Positions 31,258-39,097 of a DNA stretch of 64,000 bases are shown in pieces. The DNA comes from Ponticaulis profundi. GTDB lineage: Bacteria > Pseudomonadota > Alphaproteobacteria > Caulobacterales > Hyphomonadaceae. The notes under the pieces were generated by a model that saw only the letters and a list, made by a program, of their open reading frames with translations, did no database searches and was not told the origin of the DNA. The DNA is taken from assembly GCF_042659465.1 (NCBI RefSeq), contig NZ_JBHSSW010000004.1, forward strand, positions 62,001-126,000, in the 5' to 3' direction. Made by a program: the position numbers and the translations under genes. Numbering within the stretch: the first letter of the stretch is position 1; every line of letters starts with the position of its first letter.

Positions 31258-33321
31258 TCATCCACCGTGGAAGTGGCCGTAAATCCGCTCGGCGAGGGCC
31301 TGGCTGACACCTTCGACGGTTTCCAGATCAGCGAGTTTGGCAAGTGCCACGCCCTTGGCAGACCCGAAGCGGTGCAACAGCGCCTTCTTGCGCGCCGGAC
31401 CAATGCCTTCAATCTCGTCGAGCGGGTTCTTCTTGATATCCGCAGAGCGCCGCGTGCGGTGCGCGCCAATCGCCCAGCGGTGCGCTTCATCGCGCAGGCG
31501 CTGCAGATAATAGAGCACAGGTGCCGTCTCCGGCAGCTGAAAAGGGGCCTTGTTCGGTCGGAAGAATTTCTCCCGGCCCGCATTCCGGTCCGGCCCTTTG
31601 GCAATGGAGACCAGCGTGATGTCGTCCGTGGTCAGGCCAAGCTCGCGCAGCGTTTCAATCACCGCATTGAGCTGGCCCATGCCGCCATCAATCAGCACCA
31701 GATCCGGATAATTCGGCGATTTTTTGAGGAGGTTTTTTCTTTCATTCTGCTCACCAGCGTTTCCTCCAACTTCGCTGTTCGGGCTGGTTGCGCCTTCGCG
31801 GTCGCTTGTGGGGGAAGGTGAGCTGGCGTCTGAGCTGTTGTTTGTTGTTTGACCGCCCGCTTCGGCTGTGCCTGCGCGGCCGCTTGTGGTGTCCTCCGGT
31901 GCACCGTCGGCTGTAATCCCGGCCTCTTTCATCAGGCGGGAGAAGCGGCGGCGCATGACTTCGCGCATCATGCCATAGTCATCACCGGGTTCGAGATCGG
32001 CATCCTTGATGTTGAATTTGCGGTACTGGTTTTTCTCAAACCCTTCCGGGCCCGCAACCACCATGCCGCCAACCGCATTCGAGCCCTGAATGTGGGAGTT
32101 GTCATACACCTCAATGCGTTTTGGCGGTTCAGGCAGGTCGAAGACCTTCTTCACCTCTTCCAGAAGACGTGTCTGGCTGGCGGTTTCGGCAAGCTTGCGG
32201 CTGAGCGCTTCGCGGGCATTGTTCAGCGCCTGCATGACCAGTTCACGCTTGCCACCGCGCGACGGCGTGCGCAGCTCGACCTTGCGGTCGACCTGTAGCG
32301 AGAGCGCTTCGCAGATCAGCTCGGCCTGTTCCGGCTCATGCGATGTGAGAATGAGGCGCGGCGGCGGGCGGTCATCATAGAACTGCACGAGGAAGGCGGC
32401 CAAAATATCGCCGGGCGTGGAGTCTTTCTCATGGCGGGGATAATAGGCCTTGGTGCCCCAGTTCTGGCCGGATCGATAGAAAAAGACTTGTACGCAGGAC
32501 TGTCCGCCATCGGCAGCCAGCGCGAACACGTCGGCCTCTTCCACGCCTTCCGGGTTGATATCCTGGCTGGCGCGGACCGCCGCAATGGCGCGGATGCGGT
32601 CTCGCAAACGGGCGGCCTGTTCGAACTCCAGCGCCTCGGCGGCGGCGTCCATTTCCTCGGCCAGCTGCTTGTGCAGCTTCACCACCTTGCCACGCAGGAA
32701 GTCTGCGGCCTGATCGGCAAGCTTGCGGTATTTCTCCGGCGAGATCAGGTCGACGCAGGGCGCCGAGCAGCGCTTGATCTGGTGCAGCATGCACGGGCGC
32801 GACCGGCTGTCGAAGACGCTGTCTTCACAGGTGCGCAGGAGGAAGGCTTTCTGGAGCGTATCCAGCGTGCGTGTGACCGATCCCGCGCTGGCGAATGGGC
32901 CGAAATAATCGCCTTTCAGCTTCTTCTTGCCGCGATATTTCACGATTTGCGGGGCAGGGTGGTCGCGCCGGATCAGGATATAGGGGAAGCTCTTGTCATC
33001 GCGCAGGAGGATGTTGAAGCGAGGCTTCAGCCGCTTGATGAGATTGGCCTCCAGCAGCAGGGCTTCGGTCTCTGTCTCTGTGACCACGAACTCCATGCTG
33101 ACCGTCAGCGCGATCATCAGCGCAATGCGCTGGGTGTGACCGCCCAGCTTGGCGTAATTGCTGACCCGGTTTTTGAGATTCTTCGCCTTTCCGACATACA
33201 GCACCTCGCCGTCCGTACCGAACATGCGGTAGACGCCGGGCTTGCCGGGAAGACGGCTGAGATTGTCCTTGATGACCTCGACGCCCTGAGGCGTCATGGG
33301 AACGGTGTTATTGTACGCCAT
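31258..33321 (-). CDS. uvrC: UvrABC system protein C
   Basis: The 687-residue nuclease makes both incisions in nucleotide excision repair. The GIY-YIG domain is at 26-100 (LPGKPGVYRMFGTDGEVLYVGKAKNLKNR), a UVR motif at about 205-245, then the RNase H-like domain with EVYDNSHIQGSNAVGGMVVA and LVLIDGGMGQLNAV, and two C-terminal HhH motifs (IEGIGPARKKALL, LETVEGVSQALAER). About 70 extra, low-complexity residues (467-536, Ser/Thr/Gly/Asn-rich) separate the two halves of the RNase H-like domain. This is much longer than usual. The gene ends in HGG-TGA and its 3' end is repeated at 30449-30590. Confidence 0.93.
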   Translation of the reverse strand: MAYNNTVPMTPQGVEVIKDNLSRLPGKPGVYRMFGTDGEVLYVGKAKNLKNRVSNYAKLGGHTQRIALMIALTVSMEFVVTETETEALLLEANLIKRLKPRFNILLRDDKSFPYILIRRDHPAPQIVKYRGKKKLKGDYFGPFASAGSVTRTLDTLQKAFLLRTCEDSVFDSRSRPCMLHQIKRCSAPCVDLISPEKYRKLADQAADFLRGKVVKLHKQLAEEMDAAAEALEFEQAARLRDRIRAIAAVRASQDINPEGVEEADVFALAADGGQSCVQVFFYRSGQNWGTKAYYPRHEKDSTPGDILAAFLVQFYDDRPPPRLILTSHEPEQAELICEALSLQVDRKVELRTPSRGGKRELVMQALNNAREALSRKLAETASQTRLLEEVKKVFDLPEPPKRIEVYDNSHIQGSNAVGGMVVAGPEGFEKNQYRKFNIKDADLEPGDDYGMMREVMRRRFSRLMKEAGITADGAPEDTTSGRAGTAEAGGQTTNNSSDASSPSPTSDREGATSPNSEVGGNAGEQNERKNLLKKSPNYPDLVLIDGGMGQLNAVIETLRELGLTTDDITLVSIAKGPDRNAGREKFFRPNKAPFQLPETAPVLYYLQRLRDEAHRWAIGAHRTRRSADIKKNPLDEIEGIGPARKKALLHRFGSAKGVALAKLADLETVEGVSQALAERIYGHFHGG

Positions 33322-33414
33322 ACGCGCTTTTATCTTGCTTCGGGGGCGGCGTCACGCGCTTCGCTGCGCAAGTTGCGGCACATACTGACAGGTTTTTGCA
33401 TGGGGCCGTGCCGG

Positions 33415-34146
33415 TCAGTAGGCTTCCATAATGGATGTCATGCTGGTCGGGACAATGCGATAGTTATAGGGAATATAGAACAGGACGCTTATCCCATCGG
33501 CATTTACCCAGCGCAGCCGGTCATCCAGGTCATCGATCATGACGCGGTAATCCGGGCCGAGCTGATCGGTGACGCTTTTGACTTCACTGAGGATCAGGTT
33601 GATGAGGTCCATCCGGTACTGGTCCGGATCGACGATGCTGATCGTCGTCGAGCCACTGATGGTCGCCGTTGCGCGGCCAATGCCTTTTATTTTTCCTGCA
33701 AAGACCTTGAGACGCGTCGCCAGACTCTGAACATCATCCGTGTTGGCGGGGATTGGCGTTCGCAGCACGAGCTGGGCGAGCGATGTGTCCGGTCGGCTTC
33801 CGCCTGTTAAGGGCAGGTTCTGAGCCGACTGAAGCGGGTAGACCATTCCATTGGCGTCCAGACTCACGCTGATATTGTTTTCTTTTCCGGCAAGTGACAG
33901 CAGGTCCTGGACGGTTTTTTCGATCTCCTGTTTGCGGGTTTCGAGATCTCGTGAATCGCTTTCGATGAGCAGATCCATCAACAGAAAGTCGCCCTGGCGT
34001 TTCAACACGACACCCGGCATTTCAGCGCGTCTCTGCGCCGATACGACGACGGTATCCAGCGTGTATTCCTGCGCCAGTGCGAGCGGTGTCGGTGCGAAAA
34101 GCGATATCAGGCCAAACCCTATGGCGCCGAGTGAAATACGAAACAT
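33415..34146 (-). CDS. Exported protein of unknown function
   Basis: The 243-residue protein has a signal peptide ending ALAQEY. Its mature region starts YTLDTVVVSAQRR and continues with alternating strands and one amphipathic stretch (SRDLETRKQEIEKTVQDLLSLAG), then DDVQSLATRLKVFAGKIKGIG and DYRVMIDDLDDRLRWVNADG. The VVVSAQRR opening resembles TonB-box sequences but no plug or barrel follows, so it is not a receptor. It is a stand-alone gene upstream of uvrC. Start at 34146 is chosen for the signal peptide. Confidence 0.6.
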   Translation of the reverse strand: MFRISLGAIGFGLISLFAPTPLALAQEYTLDTVVVSAQRRAEMPGVVLKRQGDFLLMDLLIESDSRDLETRKQEIEKTVQDLLSLAGKENNISVSLDANGMVYPLQSAQNLPLTGGSRPDTSLAQLVLRTPIPANTDDVQSLATRLKVFAGKIKGIGRATATISGSTTISIVDPDQYRMDLINLILSEVKSVTDQLGPDYRVMIDDLDDRLRWVNADGISVLFYIPYNYRIVPTSMTSIMEAY

Positions 34147-34325
34147 GCCCAATCCATCCCCGGGTTCACTTATATTGCGCCGTGATGGTGCGACCAAAGA
34201 TTGAGTCGGTCAAGAACGCAGAGTGACGGGTGATTTTGTCTAAAGCGCAGCAGGGCATTCCGGTATGAGAGTTGCAATGTCTCGCGTGATTGATCTGACG
34301 ATGTCATAACGAGACAGGTGCTGCC

Positions 34326-34514
34326 ATGAGCCAGTTTGCTCCCATTTTCTGCTTTCTCGGAATTGCGGCGTTTGCCTGCGTACGGGTGGCAGATACCGAA
34401 TGGAAAGTCGGGCTGAAATGGGCGGCCGCGTCGTTTTTCGTGGTCGCAGCAACGCTGTTTGCGGATGATTATCTTTATTCCGGGTTCGTACAGCAATTTT
34501 TTTCCAAAAACTGA
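34326..34514 (+). CDS. Small two-helix membrane protein
   Basis: The 62-residue frame has two hydrophobic segments (FAPIFCFLGIAAFACV and GLKWAAASFFVVAATLF) around a charged turn and ends in QQFFSKN. An AGGTG seven bases before the ATG could serve as SD. I see no homologous family; it is listed because the frame sits alone between two genes, has a plausible RBS and looks like a membrane microprotein. Confidence 0.45.
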   Translation: MSQFAPIFCFLGIAAFACVRVADTEWKVGLKWAAASFFVVAATLFADDYLYSGFVQQFFSKN

Positions 34515-34604
34515 CCCGTTTGCCTGGTGAAAACGCAAGATTTGCGTTGGCGTTTGGCGACTTCTCCGTATAGTGCGCGCGATTAGTAACCACGGGGAAC
34601 AATT

Positions 34605-35813
34605 ATGTCTGTCCTGCAATTGAGTGAAGCAGTTAACCGCGTTCAGCCATCGGCCACGATCGCAGTCAGCAATAAGGCTATGGAACTCAAACGTCAGGGT
34701 ATTGATGTGATTGGTCTGGGCGCTGGCGAGCCCGATTTCGATACGCCAGACAACATCAAGGAAGCGGCCATCAAGGCGATCCAGGATGGCAAGACAAAAT
34801 ACACGCCAGTCGATGGTATCCCGGAGCTGAAAGAAGCCATTTGCGCAAAGTTCGAGCGCGAGAACGGTCTGTCCTACAAGCCGAGCCAGGTGAACGTGTC
34901 TCCGGGCGGCAAGCCGGTGATTTTTAACGCTTTTCTGGCGACGCTGAACCCGGGCGATGAAGTCATCATCCCGGCGCCTTACTGGGTGAGCTATCCTGAA
35001 ATGGCGATCATTTGCGGCGCGACACCTGTGTCTGTCGCCTGTGGTCCAAACCAGAATTACAAGCTGACGCCGGATGCGCTTGAGGCTGCGATCACGCCGA
35101 ACACGAAATGGCTGATTCTCAACTCACCATCCAACCCGACGGGTGCGGCCTATTCCAAGGCGGAACTGCGCGGTCTGGCAGACGTGCTGCTGCGTCACCC
35201 GCATGTCTGGGTGCTGACAGACGATATGTATGAGCACCTCGTTTATGATGGCTTTGAGTATTACACGATCGCTCAGGTCGAGCCGGGTCTTTATGACCGC
35301 ACGCTGACCATGAATGGTGTGTCCAAAGCCTATGCGATGACAGGCTGGCGGATCGGTTATGCAGCTGGCCCGGAAAAGCTGATCGGTGCCATGCGCAAGG
35401 TGATGAGCCAATCCACATCGAACCCGTGCTCGATTGCGCAATGGGCATCTGTTGAAGCGCTGAACGGTCCTCAGGATTTCCTGAAGGAGCGGGCTGAAGC
35501 GTTCAAACAGCGCCGTGACCTCGTCGTGGCTGGTCTGAACGCGGCTGAGGGGCTCCATTGCCCAACGCCGGAAGGCGCGTTCTATGTCTACCCATCCTGT
35601 GCAGGTGCGATCGGAAAGACGACACCGAAGGGCGTTCTCATTGAGAATGACGAGATTTTCGCAACAGAGCTTCTTCAGGATGCGAATGTCGCGGTTGTGT
35701 TTGGCGCCGCCTTTGGCCTGTCTCCGGCATTCCGCGTGTCCTATGCGACCTCAACGGATGTTCTGGAAGAAGCGGTGAAGCGCATTCAGGGTTTCTGTGC
35801 GTCGCTGAAATAG
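34605..35813 (+). CDS. aatA: Aspartate/aromatic aminotransferase (class I PLP)
   Basis: The 402-residue type I aminotransferase has NSPSNPTGAAYSKAEL, LTDDMYEHLVYDG and the PLP lysine in NGVSKAYAMTGWRIGYAAGP. The N-terminal LGAGEPDFDTPDNIKEAA and the GGKPVIFNA segment match the bacterial Igamma (AspC/AatA) type that makes aspartate from oxaloacetate and glutamate. The Gln usual in GGKQ is Pro here. It ends with an intrinsic terminator. It is monocistronic with a GGGGAA-type SD. Confidence 0.93.
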   Translation: MSVLQLSEAVNRVQPSATIAVSNKAMELKRQGIDVIGLGAGEPDFDTPDNIKEAAIKAIQDGKTKYTPVDGIPELKEAICAKFERENGLSYKPSQVNVSPGGKPVIFNAFLATLNPGDEVIIPAPYWVSYPEMAIICGATPVSVACGPNQNYKLTPDALEAAITPNTKWLILNSPSNPTGAAYSKAELRGLADVLLRHPHVWVLTDDMYEHLVYDGFEYYTIAQVEPGLYDRTLTMNGVSKAYAMTGWRIGYAAGPEKLIGAMRKVMSQSTSNPCSIAQWASVEALNGPQDFLKERAEAFKQRRDLVVAGLNAAEGLHCPTPEGAFYVYPSCAGAIGKTTPKGVLIENDEIFATELLQDANVAVVFGAAFGLSPAFRVSYATSTDVLEEAVKRIQGFCASLK

Positions 35814-35839
35814 GCGCGGCCAAATCCAGTATAAAAGAA

Positions 35840-35864
35840 AGCCCGGCACTGGCCGGGCTTTTTT
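35840..35864 (+). terminator. Rho-independent terminator after aatA
   Basis: AGCCCGGC (35840-35847) and GCCGGGCT (35852-35859) form an 8-bp stem with four-base loop, followed by a T-run to 35864. Confidence 0.9.
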
Positions 35865-35892
35865 GTAAGTTCATGGGTTGGGTATTTCAAAA

Positions 35893-36273
35893 TTACCAGT
35901 TGGAACAGTTCCAGTCCTGTCCCGGATTGTCAGAGCCGATCCAGTTGTAATTATACCGGCCATTGGCGTTGTAGGTGTACCAGGTCTTGATGGCGCCGGG
36001 CCGAATGCCATCCGCGCCGCAATCCTCTCCGCCATCGGATTTCTCGTTACAGAAACGCGCATAGATGCGGTAGCTGCAGCTGTTCTTGTATTTCACGTAG
36101 AATGTGGTGTCGCGCCAGTAACTCTCGGAGACGGACATGCAGTCTCCGCCCCAGTTATCGAGGCCGTCCCAGCAACCGCGGCTATCTACACTGTCATTGT
36201 GCGCCGCAGTTGCTGAAAGCCCGCTCCCCATAAGCAACGCCGCCAATCCGAGTGTACGAAAAGTTCTCATCAT
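35893..36273 (-). CDS. Secreted six-cysteine protein, unknown function
   Basis: The 126-residue protein has a signal peptide (MMRTFRTLGLAALLMGSGLSATAA) and a mature part of about 100 residues with six cysteines (CWDG, DCMS, SCSY, FCNE, DCGA, NCSN), probably three disulphides. It is rich in Tyr, Trp, Asn and Asp with many aromatic pairs (YNANGRYNYNW). I do not recognise a family. It is convergent with aatA. The start may be the first or second ATG of the pair. Confidence 0.65.
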   Translation of the reverse strand: MMRTFRTLGLAALLMGSGLSATAAHNDSVDSRGCWDGLDNWGGDCMSVSESYWRDTTFYVKYKNSCSYRIYARFCNEKSDGGEDCGADGIRPGAIKTWYTYNANGRYNYNWIGSDNPGQDWNCSNW

Positions 36274-36381
36274 GACGTGTTGCCCCCGCAGCCCTTGAAA
36301 TCAATTCGGCGTAATTTGGCCCCAGTGTTTTTCCCAGACTAGCTACAATAAGTTATAGATTGACCGTGTTTGGTCCTCATT

Positions 36382-37173
36382 TCAGAGCAGGCCGAATCGA
36401 AAGCCTTTTGCGACGGCTTCGGCAAGCGTCTGTGCTTTCAGTTTACGCCGCAGGTTGCGAAGGTGCATGTCGACGGTCGCGATGGACAGATTGCTGTCGA
36501 ACGCCATCTGGTCGCGGGTCTTTCCAAGTGCCAGGTCTCCCAGCATTTGACGTTCACGGTCTGTAAGATTGAAGGCGAAGCCTTCCCGCATGGCTTCGAA
36601 TTCCGGCTTTAATGCCTGCAGGAGCGCAAAGGTGGCGATGTGAAGCTCGCTGAAATGCGTTCTGGCCGCTGTAAGCGCGGAGCGATCCCCCCCGAAGACA
36701 AAGCCGAAAAAACGTTCATCGCGTTCATCCGGTGCGACTTGCGATTTGCCGACAATGGCCAGCCCATGTGCCATGCCGGCGTCAGCGCTTCGGCTCATCA
36801 CCTCTCTCTGACGGGACGGGGCATCGGGCAGACCTGCCAGCGCATCGCGGCCAATTTCGAATATATCGGTCTGGCGGGCGGCCGTGAGCTGCTGGCCACG
36901 AAGAAGGATCGCGTCTTCCTCATACATGGCTTCGCCGACATATTCGTCGAGAAAGGCTGCGGACAGGTTGGCACCGCTGAATTCGTTGAACTGGCCGACA
37001 CCCTCACGAAGTTCGAAGGCACCAAAGTTGCAGAACTCAATGCCGACGCGCTGGACGAAATCAAAATAGAGTTGCTTGGCGGTCTGCATCCGGTCCGCCG
37101 CCGGGAGCTGCGCGTCTGACAAACCATAGAGCGCTGTCAGGAAGTCGGACAGATCATTGATGGGGCGGCTCAT
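36382..37173 (-). CDS. LuxR-family transcriptional regulator
   Basis: The 263-residue protein has a C-terminal LuxR HTH (about 200-262: LTDRERQMLGDLALGKTRDQMAFDSNLSIATVDMHLRNLRRKL). The ~190-residue N-terminal domain contains PDAPSRQREVMSRSADAGMAHGLAIVG, in a place and style like the sensing domain of quorum-type regulators, but I cannot assign a ligand. No luxI-type synthase is in the window. The ATG at 37173 is chosen because the longer frame upstream has low-complexity N-terminal sequence. Divergent from dps. Confidence 0.82.
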   Translation of the reverse strand: MSRPINDLSDFLTALYGLSDAQLPAADRMQTAKQLYFDFVQRVGIEFCNFGAFELREGVGQFNEFSGANLSAAFLDEYVGEAMYEEDAILLRGQQLTAARQTDIFEIGRDALAGLPDAPSRQREVMSRSADAGMAHGLAIVGKSQVAPDERDERFFGFVFGGDRSALTAARTHFSELHIATFALLQALKPEFEAMREGFAFNLTDRERQMLGDLALGKTRDQMAFDSNLSIATVDMHLRNLRRKLKAQTLAEAVAKGFRFGLL

Positions 37174-37354
37174 GTGGCGGAAAACTCGAAACAAAAAAAC
37201 ACAGTGACAACAGCGCCATACGTCAAATTTCAACGCTTTCTGAAGTTTGTCAAATGCATAAAAAAAATTGATATGAAAAATAGGTGTTATCGATTTTTAT
37301 TCTGCGGAAGCATCCCTACATTAGGTAGGTAGATACCTCAGAAGGGACACCGAT

Positions 37355-37819
37355 ATGAAAAACGCAACAGCACTGACAGACGATCAAAAAGCGAAACTCG
37401 CAAAAGGTCTGCGCGCCGTTCTCGGCGACATCTATGCGCTTTACGTAAAGACCCATGGCTATCACTGGAACGTCACGGGCCCACGCTTCAAATCACTGCA
37501 TGAGCTGTTCATGGAGCAGTACACAGAGCTCTGGACGGCACTTGATGAGATTGCGGAGCGTCTGCGCGCGATTGGTGAGTATGCGCCGGGAAACACCGAA
37601 GCCATTCTCGAATATGCGACCATCAAGCCGGACAACTCCGTGCCGGACGCTGAGTCCATGATCGAAAATCTCGCAACCGGCCATGACACGCTGTCTGCAA
37701 CGCTGAAAGAGGCGTTGGATGCAGCTGACGAGGTGGGCGATGATGTGACGGTGGATCTGTTCACTCAGCGCATGAATGTCAGCCAGAAAACGGCCTGGAT
37801 GCTGCGTTCGAGCATCTAA
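37355..37819 (+). CDS. dps: Dps-family DNA-binding ferritin-like protein
   Basis: The 154-residue protein shows the ferroxidase segment KTHGYHWNVTGPRFKSLHELFMEQYTELWTALDEIAERLRAIG, with the H and D/E ligands in the usual dodecamer arrangement, and the C-terminal TQRMNVSQKTAWMLRSSI. It stores iron, consumes hydrogen peroxide and protects DNA. It starts with a good SD (AGAAGGG about nine bases upstream) and a 180-bp AT-rich upstream region. An intrinsic terminator follows. Confidence 0.93.
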   Translation: MKNATALTDDQKAKLAKGLRAVLGDIYALYVKTHGYHWNVTGPRFKSLHELFMEQYTELWTALDEIAERLRAIGEYAPGNTEAILEYATIKPDNSVPDAESMIENLATGHDTLSATLKEALDAADEVGDDVTVDLFTQRMNVSQKTAWMLRSSI

Positions 37820-37844
37820 GTCAGATCTGACAGACAAGAAACAG

Positions 37845-37883
37845 GAAGCGCGCGTCCACAATGGTCGCGCGCTTTTCATTTTT
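37845..37883 (+). terminator. Rho-independent terminator after dps
   Basis: AAGCGCGCG (37845-37853) and CGCGCGCTT (37866-37874) form a 9-bp stem; TT-CATTTTT continues the T-rich tail. Confidence 0.85.
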
Positions 37884-37912
37884 GCAACGCACAACGGTTG
37901 TGATCATGTTCA

Positions 37913-37949
37913 GGGAAAAAGAAAGCCGGGCTGCTAAAAAGCGCCCGGC
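37913..37949 (-). terminator. Rho-independent terminator for the LysR gene
   Basis: GCCGGGC (37925-37931) pairs with GCCCGGC (37943-37949). On the minus strand TTTCTTTTT follows (complement of 37916-37924). It would end transcription coming from the LysR gene at 38099-39001. Confidence 0.7.
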
Positions 37950-38098
37950 ATAAGGTGTGTCTCGGGGAGGAAACGCCCAATCATTGAGGATCAGGCTGCA
38001 TGTTGAGACGTCATGCACGAGTTGAATGTACTTTTATTTTTGCATGGCACAACAGACGATGCAGTAATGAAGATATGCGCAAACGCATACCTCGCGAA

Positions 38099-39001
38099 TT
38101 ACCCGTCTTTATGGGCAGATTTGAACCGGTTGATCTCTTCGGTGAGGAAATTCCGGAATGCTGCAATGCGAGTAGAGCGGCGCATATCGCGCGGATAAAT
38201 GAAGTAGAGCTCGAAAGACGGCATGCTGATATCCGGCAAAATCTTCACGAGATTGGTATCTGCGGAAATCATGTAGTCCGGCAGGTCGGCAACGCCGAGA
38301 CCGGCTTCTGCTGCGCGCACCATGGCAAGGACATTGTTGATGGTCATGCTGGGGCGGCGAGGGGGCTGATCATCGCGTCCGACGCGTTGTGCCCAGTTCG
38401 CTTCCTGCATGTGTTGGTGTTCTTCGCCATAGACAATGACGCGGTGGTGATCGAGGTCGGAAGGGGCTTCCGGGGCGCCATGGCGTTCCAGATACGCACG
38501 CGAGGCATAAAGGCTGGTTTTCACAGGCATCAGATAGCGCTGGATCAGGTCGGCCTTGTTCGCGGCCCATAGCGTGATGGCGCATTCTGCTTCAAGCTTG
38601 AGGAGGTCAGCCTGGCGGTCATCGAGCAGCAGGCGCAAATGGACGTCCGGATAACGCTCTGTGAAGATGTGCAGGCGGTCCATCAGCCAGGTTGAGCCAA
38701 AGGCAATCGGCGCGGTGACAACAAGCTCGCCCTGCGGGCTGTCCTTGGCATCACGAATAATGGTCTGAGCGACAAAAGCCGCATGCGCCATTTCGGATGT
38801 GGCTTCATGCAGTTTGGTGCCAGCCTCGGTCAGAACGAGGCCACGGGCATGGCGCTGGAACAGAGGGACGCCAACGCTTTCTTCGAGCGCTGCAATCTGC
38901 CTGGAGACGGCAGACTGGCTGATACGGAGCCGCTCACCAGCAGCGGTAAGACTGCCTGTTTCAGCGGCGGCGTGAAATGATCTTAGTTTGTCCCAGTCCA
39001 T
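38099..39001 (-). CDS. LysR-family transcriptional regulator
   Basis: The 300-residue protein has an N-terminal winged HTH (about 3-60: LRSFHAAAETGSLTAAGERLRISQSAVSRQIAALE) and a substrate-binding domain (ELVVTAPIAFGSTWLMDRL and DLDHHRVIVYGEE). The ATG at 39001 is the natural start because the sequence before it is not conserved in style. It lies 96 bases downstream of the TonB-receptor gene on the same strand, after a hairpin. Such regulators often act with the gene next to them, but the target here is not evident. Confidence 0.88.
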   Translation of the reverse strand: MDWDKLRSFHAAAETGSLTAAGERLRISQSAVSRQIAALEESVGVPLFQRHARGLVLTEAGTKLHEATSEMAHAAFVAQTIIRDAKDSPQGELVVTAPIAFGSTWLMDRLHIFTERYPDVHLRLLLDDRQADLLKLEAECAITLWAANKADLIQRYLMPVKTSLYASRAYLERHGAPEAPSDLDHHRVIVYGEEHQHMQEANWAQRVGRDDQPPRRPSMTINNVLAMVRAAEAGLGVADLPDYMISADTNLVKILPDISMPSFELYFIYPRDMRRSTRIAAFRNFLTEEINRFKSAHKDG

Positions 39002-39044
39002 GGCGAAATGATGCGGGGGTTTGAGCGCAACAGCAAGACAAATC

Positions 39045-39069
39045 GGGGAATGGCGGCAAACCATTCCCC
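39045..39069 (-). terminator. Hairpin between TonB-receptor and LysR genes
   Basis: GGGGAATGG (39045-39053) and CCATTCCCC (39061-39069) form a perfect 9-bp stem with a seven-base loop. On the minus strand GATTTGTCTTG follows, only partly T-rich. Confidence 0.5.
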
Positions 39070-39097
39070 GTTCATTTTAAACAGGTTTGACAGGCGA

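Noticed and set aside
32338..33810. Long open frame antisense to uvrC (490 codons)
   Set aside because: It is a GC-driven shadow of the uvrC frame, has no RBS or recognisable domain and runs past the end of uvrC into the next gene.
37821..38018. Minus-strand frame downstream of dps
   Set aside because: It spans two intrinsic terminators and shows no RBS or motif.
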